NCBI RefSeq assembly: GCF_025200925.1
Contig: NZ_CP104174.1
Span: 2,418,001-2,482,000 of the forward strand
Length of the DNA stretch: 64,000 bases
Source of the DNA: Bradyrhizobium sp. CB1015
GTDB taxonomy: Bacteria > Pseudomonadota > Alphaproteobacteria > Rhizobiales > Xanthobacteraceae
Reading direction: 5' to 3'
Of the stretch, positions 49,125-57,351 are shown one piece after another (positions within the stretch are counted from its first letter, which is position 1; each line of letters begins with the position of its first letter). The notes under the pieces were generated by a model that worked only from the letters and a program-made list of their open reading frames with translations, was not told the origin of the DNA and did not search any database. Position numbers and translations under genes: made by a program.

Positions 49125-49330
49125 CGAGCGATCCTCCGACAGGCCCAACATCGGTGGAGCGGGTCGGCGTGCTTCATCTCCTCGATCGACTCCCTGCGCC
49201 AAGCCTTGGCCATTTCCAGCAGGCCCCAGTTGTCCAAGAACCGGTAGTGCAGCCAGTATTGGTTGATGGCGGTGAGCTCGTGACGCAGTCCCTTGTTAAG
49301 ATACTCGATGACTCTGGGGTCGCCCTGCAT
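49121..49330 (-). pseudogene. bfr: Bacterioferritin, truncated after about 60 residues
   Basis: The first 60 residues ([20 protein letters not shown], then [20 protein letters not shown] and IEEMKHAD) are an excellent bacterioferritin N-terminus, including ferroxidase Glu residues. Then the sequence changes abruptly to [12 protein letters not shown] and a stop at the hemE 3' end. About 95 residues, including the heme-ligand Met and the second half of the ferroxidase site, are missing. It cannot form a working bacterioferritin. The associated ferredoxin gene is intact upstream. Confidence 0.85.
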
Positions 49331-49430
49331 GATGAACTTCAAGGCTTGAGGTCGGGCCTTTGCCTTTCTTAGTTTAGAACGCTTCTGAGGAAAAACAAGC
49401 AAGCATCCCCGAGACGAAACCGAGAGGCAC

Positions 49431-49712
49431 CTACCGAGAAAAACCAAGGAAGTCGATCGCTGGTCCACCTCCGCGCTCATACTGCGCGTCATCCCTGATC
49501 CGGCGATGCGGACAGTCGGCCTGACAGGCTAGCGCACATTCCCTATACGCCTCGTCGATGATCGTCTTGATGGTGCGCGCGCAGCGGCCGCACTCAGCGC
49601 TGCAGCCGAGACAATCATAGATCTGTTTGGCATTGCGCAGCGCATCCTCGGCCGTGTTCACGGCGTGGCGAACATCGCGGTCGGTGAGGACATTGCAGGA
49701 GCAAACGATCAT
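49431..49712 (-). CDS. bfd: Bacterioferritin-associated ferredoxin
   Basis: A 93-residue protein with the BFD-type [2Fe-2S] site: [14 protein letters not shown] and [15 protein letters not shown] provide the four Cys. It releases iron from bacterioferritin. The C-terminal part after CQADCPH is longer than usual and poorly conserved. It lies just upstream of the truncated bfr, as in intact bfd-bfr operons, so its partner must now be elsewhere if it is active. Confidence 0.85.
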   Translation of the reverse strand: MIVCSCNVLTDRDVRHAVNTAEDALRNAKQIYDCLGCSAECGRCARTIKTIIDEAYRECALACQADCPHRRIRDDAQYERGGGPAIDFLGFSR

Positions 49713-49875
49713 GAAACCCTAAAAGGACGTTTCAGCAAGGCGGTTGAGATCGATATTGGACGGCGGTCGGGCGCGTAGAATAGTCCAAAGAGCACGGAGA
49801 TGATTGAGTGGTGACCCGCCCTTGGAAGTCTTTCCCTGACCTTTGTTCCTTGCAGATCAGCAGAACTTTGTATGT

Positions 49876-50742
49876 TCACTCGCTGCGACCGCTAGCCGCA
49901 GATCCGACCGAGAACAGGGGAACGCCGCTCCGTTCCGCCCAAAGATCGACACTCTCGGTTAGCGTAGATGACACAACTGGAGTCTGTTGGCCCTGAGATG
50001 CAGTCACCACTGCATTTTGGGTATTGTTGAAGACCTCCTCTATCCCCCTCGAAGAATCCATCTGCCCAAGAAGAGCGGTCATCAGCCGGCTATGTAGTTC
50101 ATCAGGGTCTTCGACGATTGCACCAGGCGCGGCTGAGCTTAGGATCAGCGCATTCTCACCTCCTTGAATGGGTGCAAGCCCATGTGAATAAGTCCTGAAG
50201 CGTCGCTCGTAAGGGTTGCGGCGCGAAGCCTCAATAACTAGGAGCCTGACGCGTGCTCCTGAAGTCTGGAGTTGCGAGAGGAGATGGTCAATGCTTAGCC
50301 CTTGTAGACGGATATCTTCTTCCCTCCAAATCTTCGCATCGACTGGGATTAGATAATTGTGTCCCTCAGACTGGATTCCGTAACCTCCGAAATAAACTAA
50401 CACAGTCGAGTTCGAATGTACTCTTGCCCTTAGATGTTCGATTGCGTGTGTCAAGTCCGAGCCCGTGGCATTTTCAATGGCATCGACCAGAAAGCCGTGC
50501 TCGCGAAGAGCATTTGTCAGGCCTTCCGCGTTGCGTGTCATTATGGGAAGAGGAGAGTCAGCATCGGGATAGGCCGAATTGCCAATCACCAGCGCCAGTC
50601 GACTAGTATCGAGGGGCGCGGATTTGCCTGACCAGATGGGATCGCTGATGGGCCGAGGCGTCTCCCGTTGCCTTGTCCCGTGGAGACTGGTTAAGAGCAA
50701 GCTGAGCGAGACTGCGACGCCGACTAGTCTGGGAGATCTCAT
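49876..50742 (-). CDS. Secreted caspase-like (peptidase C14) pseudoenzyme
   Basis: A 288-residue protein with an N-terminal signal-like helix (GVAVSLSLLLTSLHG) and a caspase p20-like fold: RLALVIGNSAYPDADSP, then VLVYFGGYGIQSEGHNYLIP and RVRLLVIEASRRNPYERRF. In active metacaspase-type enzymes these positions read SGHG and DACRxNP. Here the catalytic His is Tyr and the catalytic Cys is Ser, so protease activity by the usual dyad is not expected. It follows the secreted 159-residue protein by 42 bases on the same strand and is probably in an operon driven from element copy C. Confidence 0.8.
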   Translation of the reverse strand: MRSPRLVGVAVSLSLLLTSLHGTRQRETPRPISDPIWSGKSAPLDTSRLALVIGNSAYPDADSPLPIMTRNAEGLTNALREHGFLVDAIENATGSDLTHAIEHLRARVHSNSTVLVYFGGYGIQSEGHNYLIPVDAKIWREEDIRLQGLSIDHLLSQLQTSGARVRLLVIEASRRNPYERRFRTYSHGLAPIQGGENALILSSAAPGAIVEDPDELHSRLMTALLGQMDSSRGIEEVFNNTQNAVVTASQGQQTPVVSSTLTESVDLWAERSGVPLFSVGSAASGRSE

Positions 50743-50784
50743 TCCATTATGGTCTCCGAAGAAACGCGCCTTTCCGCTTGCTCG

Positions 50785-51264
50785 TCAATTCCGTCGCGCC
50801 GTCCAGTAGCCTGAACAGCGCGCTGATCCTGAGTGGCCGCTCCAGGTCCCCCGACCGGACGTCGCAAACAGTTTGCCCGCGCCCGCGGCATATTTGTCTT
50901 GGACCGTCACGGAAGCGCGAACCGCGCCCGTTTTTGCAACGTATCCTCGAAACTTCACGAGATTGGGATGCGTGACAATTCCGTTGGTCACATCGACAGT
51001 GAAGCTGTAAGTGGAAACGCAGGTTCCTCTTTGCGTCACGAAGACGAGGTCCCACGAGCCGTCGTAGGACGATGAACCGTATGCTGCCGGTGCAGAGTGG
51101 TGACTCCGCCGCGCCAATAAGTGCACGTCTGTCGTCAAATCTGGTATCGTCGCCCTGATCGACGTGCCATTGATCGGCGAGGCTGACGATTTGGCTGTGG
51201 CGGCGATCGCGATAGGAACAGCAATTGCGAGCGCACTCGCGAGCTTGCAGACCTGAATCTTCAT
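50785..51264 (-). CDS. Secreted protein of unknown function, beta-rich
   Basis: A 159-residue protein with an ATG at 51264 and AGGAGCTTCT upstream. The signal peptide is MKIQVCKLASALAIAVPIAI with cleavage near SSA-SPIN. The mature part has DGSWDLVFVTQRGTCVSTYS, FRGYVAKTGAVRASVTVQDK, GRGTWSGHSGSARCSGYW, a Gly/Ser/Tyr-rich beta pattern with two Cys that may pair. I recognise it as a common conserved hypothetical type in Bradyrhizobium, with no known function. A truncated relative with the same upstream element is at 5479-5652. It is followed by the caspase-like gene. Confidence 0.75.
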   Translation of the reverse strand: MKIQVCKLASALAIAVPIAIAATAKSSASPINGTSIRATIPDLTTDVHLLARRSHHSAPAAYGSSSYDGSWDLVFVTQRGTCVSTYSFTVDVTNGIVTHPNLVKFRGYVAKTGAVRASVTVQDKYAAGAGKLFATSGRGTWSGHSGSARCSGYWTARRN

Positions 51265-51320
51265 AGAAGCTCCTGTTCGCTTTAAACCACGCAACGAGAA
51301 TGACCTTGCAACTCGGTCGA

Positions 51321-51366
51321 GGGAAATCACCTCTCGCCATGGAGTCGATAGACGACCATTATTGCC
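51321..51366 (-). promoter_or_regulatory. Dispersed upstream element, copy C
   Basis: The minus strand reads GGCAATAATGGTCGTC, TATCGACTCCATGGCG, AGAGGTGATTTCCC and then TTGCAAGGTCATTCTCG. It ends about 55 bases before the start of the secreted-protein/caspase-like operon. The stretch from 51367 to 52093 holds no gene I can support. Confidence 0.65.
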
Positions 51367-52093
51367 GCTTTGCTGGGCGAGACTACAGTGAGGAGGCCCA
51401 TCATCGGGTAGTTCAAGGGCGACGACGAGTTAGGAACCTCTGCGGACGTGGCGAGCAGACAATTATGTAACCACCCATGGCGCGGCGAACTCATGGGCTA
51501 GAAGCGTGATGACACCAACTTCGAGTGATACGCATTCGAAGAACCAAAGGTTCCGTCGTTTAAAGGACGCCAGTGGACGACGGTCTCTTGTGGCCGAAGG
51601 GACCCCGGCGCCATCGCGACGCTGGTTTTGCGCGGATTGACGGTTGGTACCCTCGAACCCGGTCGGGACGGCAGCGCCCCCGACGTCCTCGGTGCGCGGA
51701 GCTTGCTTAAACCGACGCCTCGAGTGTTAGAAATCCGTGCGAGTGGCGGACACCTCACCAGGGTGGAAAGCGCAAAGCCATGTCGGGCCGTGTGCCTTCA
51801 GAGCGACAGGCGGTTCTTCTCTCCCCATCGATCGGTGGGAGCGGCCAGGTGAGGGGCCGGTCTTTCTGCAATGCTCTGGGTCACGGTTTACTCGCAGCTC
51901 CGATTGCGGCGGGGTGTACGGGCGCTTGGGCTTTACGACCGCGCTCGCAGCACTAGTGTTTTTGCCGAGAGATCAGCCGAGCCGCGCATAATAATCCTTC
52001 CGCCGAAAGTATGACCGCGTGAGCACCTCTTCGCGCCAGCCGAGAGTTCCGGTCCGGCCCGCAGCACGTGACGCACGACTTTTGAGCTGTTCC

Positions 52094-52135
52094 GATAACG
52101 GCTGGCTATCGACTTCATGGCGAGAGGTGATTTTC
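52094..52135 (+). promoter_or_regulatory. Dispersed upstream element, copy D
   Basis: The plus strand reads GATAACGGCTGGC, TATCGACTTCATGGCG, AGAGGTGATTTTC. It lies about 100 bases before the 100-residue gene coupled to the NhaA fusion and points toward it. Confidence 0.6.
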
Positions 52136-52231
52136 TTTTCCACCGTCGCTGACCCAATCTTAATCAGTCATCGCCCGCCCGCGGCTGCGGCCGAAGTCGG
52201 CCTTCCGTTGGACGATCATCAGAGGTCCGAC

Positions 52232-52534
52232 ATGCACATCGAAGAGACGGCTCGCATTTCCTTGCCGTTGGAGAATGTCGTCGTGCTCGTGGGGGGCGCG
52301 GGTGTTGCGAACGGAGGGGAGCGTGCGTTCAGCACAAGTGTGAGTTGCGTGCGCGATGACGATATCGGCCGCATCGCGTCGAGATGTATGGAGATCCCAG
52401 TCGTCGGGTCCAACGGCGAGGTGTCGGGCGTCTTGTGCCATACCAATCCATTCGATGCGCGAGCCGCGGTCGCTGCTGGCGAGCGGCACCCGGTGAGAAC
52501 GGCGCGCGAACACTTGGGCTCCGTTCAGCGATGA
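52232..52534 (+). CDS. Hypothetical protein translationally coupled to the NhaA fusion
   Basis: A 100-residue protein (MHIEETARISLPLENVVVLV onward) without a domain I recognise. It is hydrophilic and probably cytoplasmic, with several Cys. Its TGA overlaps the ATG of the DsbA-NhaA gene as ATGA, and element copy D lies just upstream; both support a real first gene of a two-gene operon. AGAGG precedes the start. Confidence 0.5.
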   Translation: MHIEETARISLPLENVVVLVGGAGVANGGERAFSTSVSCVRDDDIGRIASRCMEIPVVGSNGEVSGVLCHTNPFDARAAVAAGERHPVRTAREHLGSVQR

Positions 52535-54399
52535 AGCTTATGATCCCGCCCGGCCGCCTCGATCGTGCGGTCGATCACAAGACAGAGCATGTGCTCGGCC
52601 CCGCCGATGCCGAGATCTCGCTGGTTGAGTACGGCAGCTACGCCTGTCCGCACTGCAGGGCTGCCAACGAGCGCATCGCGCAGGCGCGCGATCAACTTGG
52701 CGACCGCGTTTGCTATGCCTTCCGCCACAGGCCGCTCTCGGACAACAGTCTTTCCTTCCGTGCTGCGGAGCTCGCTGAGCTTGCTCAGACACCAGAGACG
52801 TTCTGGTCCGCGCACATCAAGCTGATGACGAGGTCGATGCAGCTCACAGAGGACGACCTTTCGGCGGTGGCCGCTGACCTAGGTGTGCATGCCAACCCCA
52901 CGCTTCGCGATAGCGACGCGGTTCGCCGCGCGAAGGCGAGGGTGGAGTCGGACATCGCGAGTGCACGCGCGAGCGGCGTGAGATTCACGCCGACATTTTA
53001 CATCAACCGCCGGCGCTACGACGGACCCTGGGACGAAAGTTCTCTCGTTGATGCAATGCTTGGCACGCTTGGCCACCGGGTCCGTACGGCTGCCCTCGAC
53101 TTCGCGAGCTGGGGCCCGTCCGCCGGCATTTTGCTCGTCGTCGCGACTGTGGCGGCGATTGTCTTGACGAACTCGCCGATCGGGCCGGCGTTCGAGGCGC
53201 TCTGGCGGTGGGAGTTCGGCGTGAGCTTGGGCAGCGCAGCCTTTCGGATGTCCATCCTCCATTGGGTCAACGACGGGCTGTTGATGCTGTTCTTCCTCGT
53301 TGTGGGATTGGAAGTGAAGCGCGAGATGACAGTCGGACACCTCGCAAGCCGTCGCTCCGCGGCGCTTCCGATCGCGGCCGCGCTCGGCGGCATGGTTGTG
53401 CCGGCGTGTCTGTATTCGCTGGTTCTCCCCGCGGGGCCGTGGTCGCACGGGTGGGGTGTTCCGATGGCGACCGACACCGCGTTCGCGATTGCCTTGATTG
53501 CAGTGATGGGCTCCCGCGTCCCGGTCGAGCTGCGCATCTTCCTCACGGCGACGGCCATCGTTGACGACATCGGTGCGATCGTCGTCGTCGCCGTGTTTTA
53601 CTCCGGCGAAATACATCTGGCCTACCTTGCTGCGGCGGCGATGGTTGTAGTTGCGCTAGTGCTGCTGAGCCGATCTGGGGTGTACCATCTCTCGCCCTAC
53701 ATCCTGATGGGCGCTGCGCTGTGGGCCCTCGTATACGCGGGCGGTCTCCACGCTACATTGGCCGGCGTGTTACTCGCCTTGTTCATTCCGACGCGACCGC
53801 CCGCCAATCTGGCCGCCCTGATGACGCAGGCGAGCACCATCATCGCGTCCGAAGCTCGGCATGAGGGCGAAGTTCTCAGGCGCGGCCCCTCCACTCCAGC
53901 CCTGCAGGCGCTCGACGCAATCTATGATAGAATTGAATCGCCCGCCGATCGACTGCTACGACACGCCGGCGCGCGATCGAGCTACGCTGTCCTCCCAATC
54001 TTTGCATTGGCGAATGCCGGAGTGACGATCAACCCAAGCGTCCTCGCTGGCCATGGCCGTCTGACCGCTGCGATCGTCGCTAGTCTCGCTATAGGAAAAC
54101 CGCTCGGCGTCTTCCTCGCGGCCGCAGCAGCAGTGCGCACAGGCATAGCCGTCAAGCCGGCCGAATACACGTGGCGGCAGCTGGGCGGGGCAGGAGCCCT
54201 TGCTGGCATTGGCTTCACGATGTCGCTCTTCATCGCCGGACAGGCATTTCCAAGCGCGACGGACCTCTCGGCCGCAAAAATCGCTGTGTTCGCCGCCTCG
54301 AGTCTTTCTGCCGTCGTCGGGACTGGCCTGCTCTGGGGAGCTTCGCATCAGGAGCTTATCGGAGATGCGCCGCAGAGCGCCGGCATGAAATCATCATAG
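52531..54399 (+). CDS. nhaA: Na+/H+ antiporter NhaA with N-terminal DsbA-like thioredoxin domain
   Basis: A 622-residue fusion. Residues about 25-185 form a DsbA-like fold with SYACPHCRAANERIA and a cis-proline region VRFTPTFYINRRRYDG. Residues about 200-610 are a complete NhaA with VNDGLLMLFFLVVGLEVKRE, TDTAFAIALIAVMG and the essential Asp pair in TAIVDDIGAIVVV. NhaA exports Na+ in exchange for protons. No signal peptide precedes the thioredoxin part, so its location depends on membrane topology and it may face the cytoplasm as a redox input. Such fusions are known in several bacteria. The start overlaps the previous gene, so I prefer 52531 to the longer upstream frame. Confidence 0.92.
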   Translation: MKLMIPPGRLDRAVDHKTEHVLGPADAEISLVEYGSYACPHCRAANERIAQARDQLGDRVCYAFRHRPLSDNSLSFRAAELAELAQTPETFWSAHIKLMTRSMQLTEDDLSAVAADLGVHANPTLRDSDAVRRAKARVESDIASARASGVRFTPTFYINRRRYDGPWDESSLVDAMLGTLGHRVRTAALDFASWGPSAGILLVVATVAAIVLTNSPIGPAFEALWRWEFGVSLGSAAFRMSILHWVNDGLLMLFFLVVGLEVKREMTVGHLASRRSAALPIAAALGGMVVPACLYSLVLPAGPWSHGWGVPMATDTAFAIALIAVMGSRVPVELRIFLTATAIVDDIGAIVVVAVFYSGEIHLAYLAAAAMVVVALVLLSRSGVYHLSPYILMGAALWALVYAGGLHATLAGVLLALFIPTRPPANLAALMTQASTIIASEARHEGEVLRRGPSTPALQALDAIYDRIESPADRLLRHAGARSSYAVLPIFALANAGVTINPSVLAGHGRLTAAIVASLAIGKPLGVFLAAAAAVRTGIAVKPAEYTWRQLGGAGALAGIGFTMSLFIAGQAFPSATDLSAAKIAVFAASSLSAVVGTGLLWGASHQELIGDAPQSAGMKSS

Positions 54400-54584
54400 C
54401 TTGCCGCCGCTTATGCCTGACCGCGAAAAGGAGATGATTCCACCTGCGACGCGGCGGTCCGCCTGTTCCACATCGCAGGCGTGAAACTTAGGGGCACTTG
54501 GTCGAGATCTCCTGGTATCCCGCCGTCGAGGACACCAGCAACGCAGAGTTATCGTGGCGAACCGTCGCATTTGAAGGAGTCGAA

Positions 54585-54818
54585 ATGACGCGCGTATATT
54601 TCCACTGCGCGAATACCAAGAAGGTTTTCGTCGATCGCCGCGGCGCCGTCGTGGATGATATTGCTGAAGCGCGGGATCATGCGAACCGCATCGTGCAGTC
54701 CCTCACCAAAGAGCGCAGCCTCGAGGATTGGCGTGACTGGGTTCTGCATGTCAGCAATGATCAGGGCGATGAGCTCTTCGTTGTGCCCTTCACTTTCGTG
54801 CTCGGGGAGCCGAATTGA
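54585..54818 (+). CDS. DUF6894-type small protein
   Basis: A 77-residue protein from the ATG at 54585, with AAGGAG upstream. The pattern TRVYFHCANTKKVFVDRRGA, VDDIAEARDHA and a late DWVLHVSNDQGDELFVVPF fits the small family annotated as DUF6894, common in Bradyrhizobium and Methylobacterium, function unknown. It is an alpha/beta cytoplasmic protein. An in-frame start at 54498 is less likely. Confidence 0.7.
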   Translation: MTRVYFHCANTKKVFVDRRGAVVDDIAEARDHANRIVQSLTKERSLEDWRDWVLHVSNDQGDELFVVPFTFVLGEPN

Positions 54819-54858
54819 GGTCGCCGTGTTCCAAGCGATCCTTTGGACCAACGCGCTT

Positions 54859-55134
54859 ATGTCCCACTTGAAAAGCAGGCCGCTGGTGCCCTACGAAGAC
54901 TATCTTCAGCGTCAGCGCCGCAAGGTCAAGATCGACTTGATGCGCCGACACGAATTGCGGAGGAGTGCTCGCGCGCGCTGGGCAGCAAAACGCCGCCGCC
55001 AGCCTGCGTTTCGGTGGTCGGCCAGGTTTCAGGCTTTGCAACTGGTCGCGCCGAAATCGTATGCGGTGTCCAAAGACCCGAAGTCCTTCGTCACGCCAGG
55101 TTTCGAATTTAGATTGGCCTTTGCTCTTCCATGA
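54859..55134 (+). CDS. Possible small basic protein
   Basis: A 91-residue frame starting MSHLKSRPLVPYEDYLQRQR, rich in Arg and Lys (RRKVKIDLMRRHELRRSARA), possibly nucleic-acid binding. Its end overlaps hemC by 26 bases on the other strand. There is no recognised family and only a weak ribosome site. It may be a real small gene because the frame from its ATG is hydrophilic and regular, but I am unsure. Confidence 0.3.
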   Translation: MSHLKSRPLVPYEDYLQRQRRKVKIDLMRRHELRRSARARWAAKRRRQPAFRWSARFQALQLVAPKSYAVSKDPKSFVTPGFEFRLAFALP

Positions 55135-56044
55135 TGCTAGGCACAGCCTTCAATATCTCCTCCGCACCTCGCTGAAGAAGTTTGTCTCCGAGACGTGTGC
55201 CTATTACGTCGGCTTGATCGGCCGTCCCAACGCATTCATCAGCAATCTTCGTGTGGCCATCTGGATGAGTCACCTGTCCTCGAAGCGTTAATGTCCCGGC
55301 GAACCATCTGACAGAAACCCCGAGCGGTAAGCTGCAACCCGCATCGAGACTTCTCATCAATGCGCGCTCTGCGTCTACTTCGGTGCGCGATTTCCGATCT
55401 TCAATCTTTTTAAGCAGTGCTATGAGTGCCGTATCTTCTTCGCGAGCTTCGACCGCGAGGGCGCCTTGGCCGACTGCATACGGGAAAACATTCGAGTCTA
55501 GTATCTGTGAGGCCTCATGTAGCAATCCTAGCCGTGACAACCCCGCCGCTGCCAATAGAGTAGCGTCTATTCCCTCTCGGTTCTTTGCCTTACAAAGCCT
55601 TGGAAAAACGTTTCCACGGATGGGTCGAACATCCAGACCAGTGCAAAGAGCGAGAAGTTGCGCTTTGCGGCGAATTGATCCAGTGCCGATGCGCAGCCCT
55701 GGTCGTAACTGATCTAATGTAACGCCACAAATTGTGTCACGAGGATCCGCTCTTTTGGGAACGGCCGCCAATACCAAACCGGGCTGCAATCTGGTCGGAA
55801 GATCCTTGAGGGAGTGAACGACCAAGTCAACTTCTTTGTGCGTAAGCGCGTCTTCGCTCTCCTTCGTGAATGCTCCGATGCCGCCAAACTGTTGAAAGGA
55901 CGACCGTCGATCTCTATCGCCAACCGAACTTGTGAAAACGAGTCTTACCGCAGCGGCCGGCTCGACGCCATGAATAAGAGCGGCGACGTGACTGGCTTGC
56001 CAGCGGGCCAAATCACTTCGCCTGGTGCCGAGGCGAATTTCCAT
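55109..56044 (-). CDS. hemC: Hydroxymethylbilane synthase (porphobilinogen deaminase)
   Basis: Polymerises four porphobilinogen units to hydroxymethylbilane. The protein has 311 residues from the ATG at 56044. Recognisable parts are LGTRRSDLARWQA, VDLVVHSLKDLPT with the catalytic Asp, GTGSIRRKAQLL, RGNVFPRL and the cofactor-anchoring Cys in DAGCSLPLG. Several usually invariant positions differ (GTGSIRR for GTSSLRR, AGCSLPLG for GGCQxPxG), so this is a diverged, perhaps accessory, HemC. It lies near the oxidase operon and apart from hemE and hemA. Confidence 0.92.
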   Translation of the reverse strand: MEIRLGTRRSDLARWQASHVAALIHGVEPAAAVRLVFTSSVGDRDRRSSFQQFGGIGAFTKESEDALTHKEVDLVVHSLKDLPTRLQPGLVLAAVPKRADPRDTICGVTLDQLRPGLRIGTGSIRRKAQLLALCTGLDVRPIRGNVFPRLCKAKNREGIDATLLAAAGLSRLGLLHEASQILDSNVFPYAVGQGALAVEAREEDTALIALLKKIEDRKSRTEVDAERALMRSLDAGCSLPLGVSVRWFAGTLTLRGQVTHPDGHTKIADECVGTADQADVIGTRLGDKLLQRGAEEILKAVPSIMEEQRPI

Positions 56045-56358
56045 GATCAAGGCTCTGATTGTTGTGTAGCGCGCCGACTTCTAGCGCTGCGAAGGAATCG
56101 ACCTGTAGGGCTTCATGTGGGCTGCCGTCACTTGTGTTCACAACGAAGCGATAAAGGTAGAACGGTGATCGAAAAAGCCTGTGGCCATTATGCCAAGCCA
56201 AGGGAGAGCCTCCATGATCAAGAGCCGATGCCGCTCGATTGGATCGCGTCGCTTTCTTGTCACCTCCACGCACTGTGTCGTGAACGCGCATATTCGCTCG
56301 GAGTCGCGGAAACCCGGATAGGCCAGTGGCGCCGGGGTGGTCACTTCGGGCAGGATGC
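56045..56358. other. Gap upstream of hemC
   Basis: No gene supported. It should hold the hemC promoter. Confidence 0.35.
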
Positions 56359-56574
56359 TCACCGGTAATCCTTCGACGATAGGGGCGATGACTTTTCAGC
56401 CCTCATTCGCTGATATTCCGCAGCGGCCTCCTCGGCCGTCGCGAAGTTCTTGCTATAGATGAAGTTTTCGCAACCATTGCTGATGCGGGCGTAGTAGGGT
56501 TTTCGCCGCCTAGCACAGTCCGACCGCTTCCTGACGCCGGGGAAGCCGTGCTTGTTGACTATGGTGCGTGGCAT
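56359..56574 (-). CDS. Small AP2-like DNA-binding protein
   Basis: A 71-residue protein, MPRTIVNKHGFPGVRKRSDC followed by KPYYARISNG and FATAEEAAAEYQRMRAE. The GFPGVR, YYARI and F-TAEEAA-Y pattern matches the three-strand-plus-helix AP2-like fold found in integrase N-termini, homing endonucleases and small bacterial proteins. It could bind DNA. No integrase is next to it. Confidence 0.6.
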   Translation of the reverse strand: MPRTIVNKHGFPGVRKRSDCARRRKPYYARISNGCENFIYSKNFATAEEAAAEYQRMRAEKSSPLSSKDYR

Positions 56575-56639
56575 GTGCGCTTGATTCCTGATGCTGGGGC
56601 GAAGCCCCTCATTGTTAAGCTCGCTTTTCTACCGGCGCG

Positions 56640-57113
56640 CTATTTGAATGGATTCATTGACGCGGAATAGGTCGGGGTTTTGGCGTAGTTCGCGGGAACG
56701 TTCCAAAGCGTCGCGACGTACCAGGCGGTCCAAGCAACGATCAGCAGGCTTAGCACCCAAACCCAAACAGGGATTGGCGAGGGCGATTCTGCCCGGTGCG
56801 GCTCGAATGGTTCTTCGGCTCCAAACGCGTTGACCATGAAGCGCAGCGTACCGTGAACGACGGCCCCATCACCGAGCCCGCTGAGTGTGATCCCGGGCCC
56901 ATTGCGGACCTGGAACCGAAGGCGTCGGACGCCGACTTGGCCAGTGGCGTCCTGGGCTTCGATGCGCAGGCCGTGTTCGCCGTCGGCAAGGCTCTTGGTG
57001 TCGAGCGCTATCTGCGCCGGTGGCCGCTGATCGGTAACGGGATCGGTCGCTTCGTCGAGATAGATGCGGATGCGCGGATCGGACACGTGTTGCATTCCTC
57101 TAACGGTCGGCAT
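56640..57113 (-). CDS. Oxidase-associated membrane protein with extracytoplasmic beta domain
   Basis: A 157-residue protein; a start at 57095 is equally possible. The N-terminal half has a beta-sandwich pattern (RIRIYLDEATDPVTDQRPP, LADGEHGLRIEAQDATG, VRRLRFQVRNGPG) resembling an Ig-like or carbohydrate-like fold. It is followed by one membrane helix (PVWVWVLSLLIVAWTAWYVA). It is the last gene of the oxidase operon and overlaps the preceding small membrane protein. It is probably an assembly or structural subunit; the name is positional. Confidence 0.6.
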   Translation of the reverse strand: MPTVRGMQHVSDPRIRIYLDEATDPVTDQRPPAQIALDTKSLADGEHGLRIEAQDATGQVGVRRLRFQVRNGPGITLSGLGDGAVVHGTLRFMVNAFGAEEPFEPHRAESPSPIPVWVWVLSLLIVAWTAWYVATLWNVPANYAKTPTYSASMNPFK

Positions 57114-57342
57114 GCAGGACGCGATATTTTGGATGATCGGGATCCCGTTCGCCGGGGGTGACCAGCATCCACACCGCCGCCACGATGCAGCTAAGTGTCA
57201 CGAGCCCGGCCCCACCCGCCACCAGCGCGTTGCCGAGTAGTGGTCCGGCAAGACTAGGACCGCCAGCGCCACCAGCGATCGAAGGCGCAGTGCAGAGGTA
57301 GCCGAGCCCCGAGAGAATCCAGGCGGTAATCGTATCGGTCAT
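57100..57342 (-). CDS. Small two-helix membrane protein of the oxidase operon
   Basis: An 80-residue protein with GGAGGCGACG just before the ATG. Two hydrophobic segments are present (TAWILSGLGYLCTAPSIAGG and ALVAGGAGLVTLSCIVAAVWM). It begins nine bases after the CcoO-like stop and overlaps the next gene. No family is recognised. The position suggests a small oxidase subunit, perhaps replacing CcoQ. Confidence 0.6.
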   Translation of the reverse strand: MTDTITAWILSGLGYLCTAPSIAGGAGGPSLAGPLLGNALVAGGAGLVTLSCIVAAVWMLVTPGERDPDHPKYRVLHADR

Positions 57343-57351
57343 CGTCGCCTC

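Noticed and set aside
52879..53616. 245-codon minus-strand frame inside the NhaA fusion gene
   Set aside because: Antisense shadow with a charge-rich, low-complexity translation. The plus-strand NhaA is unambiguous.
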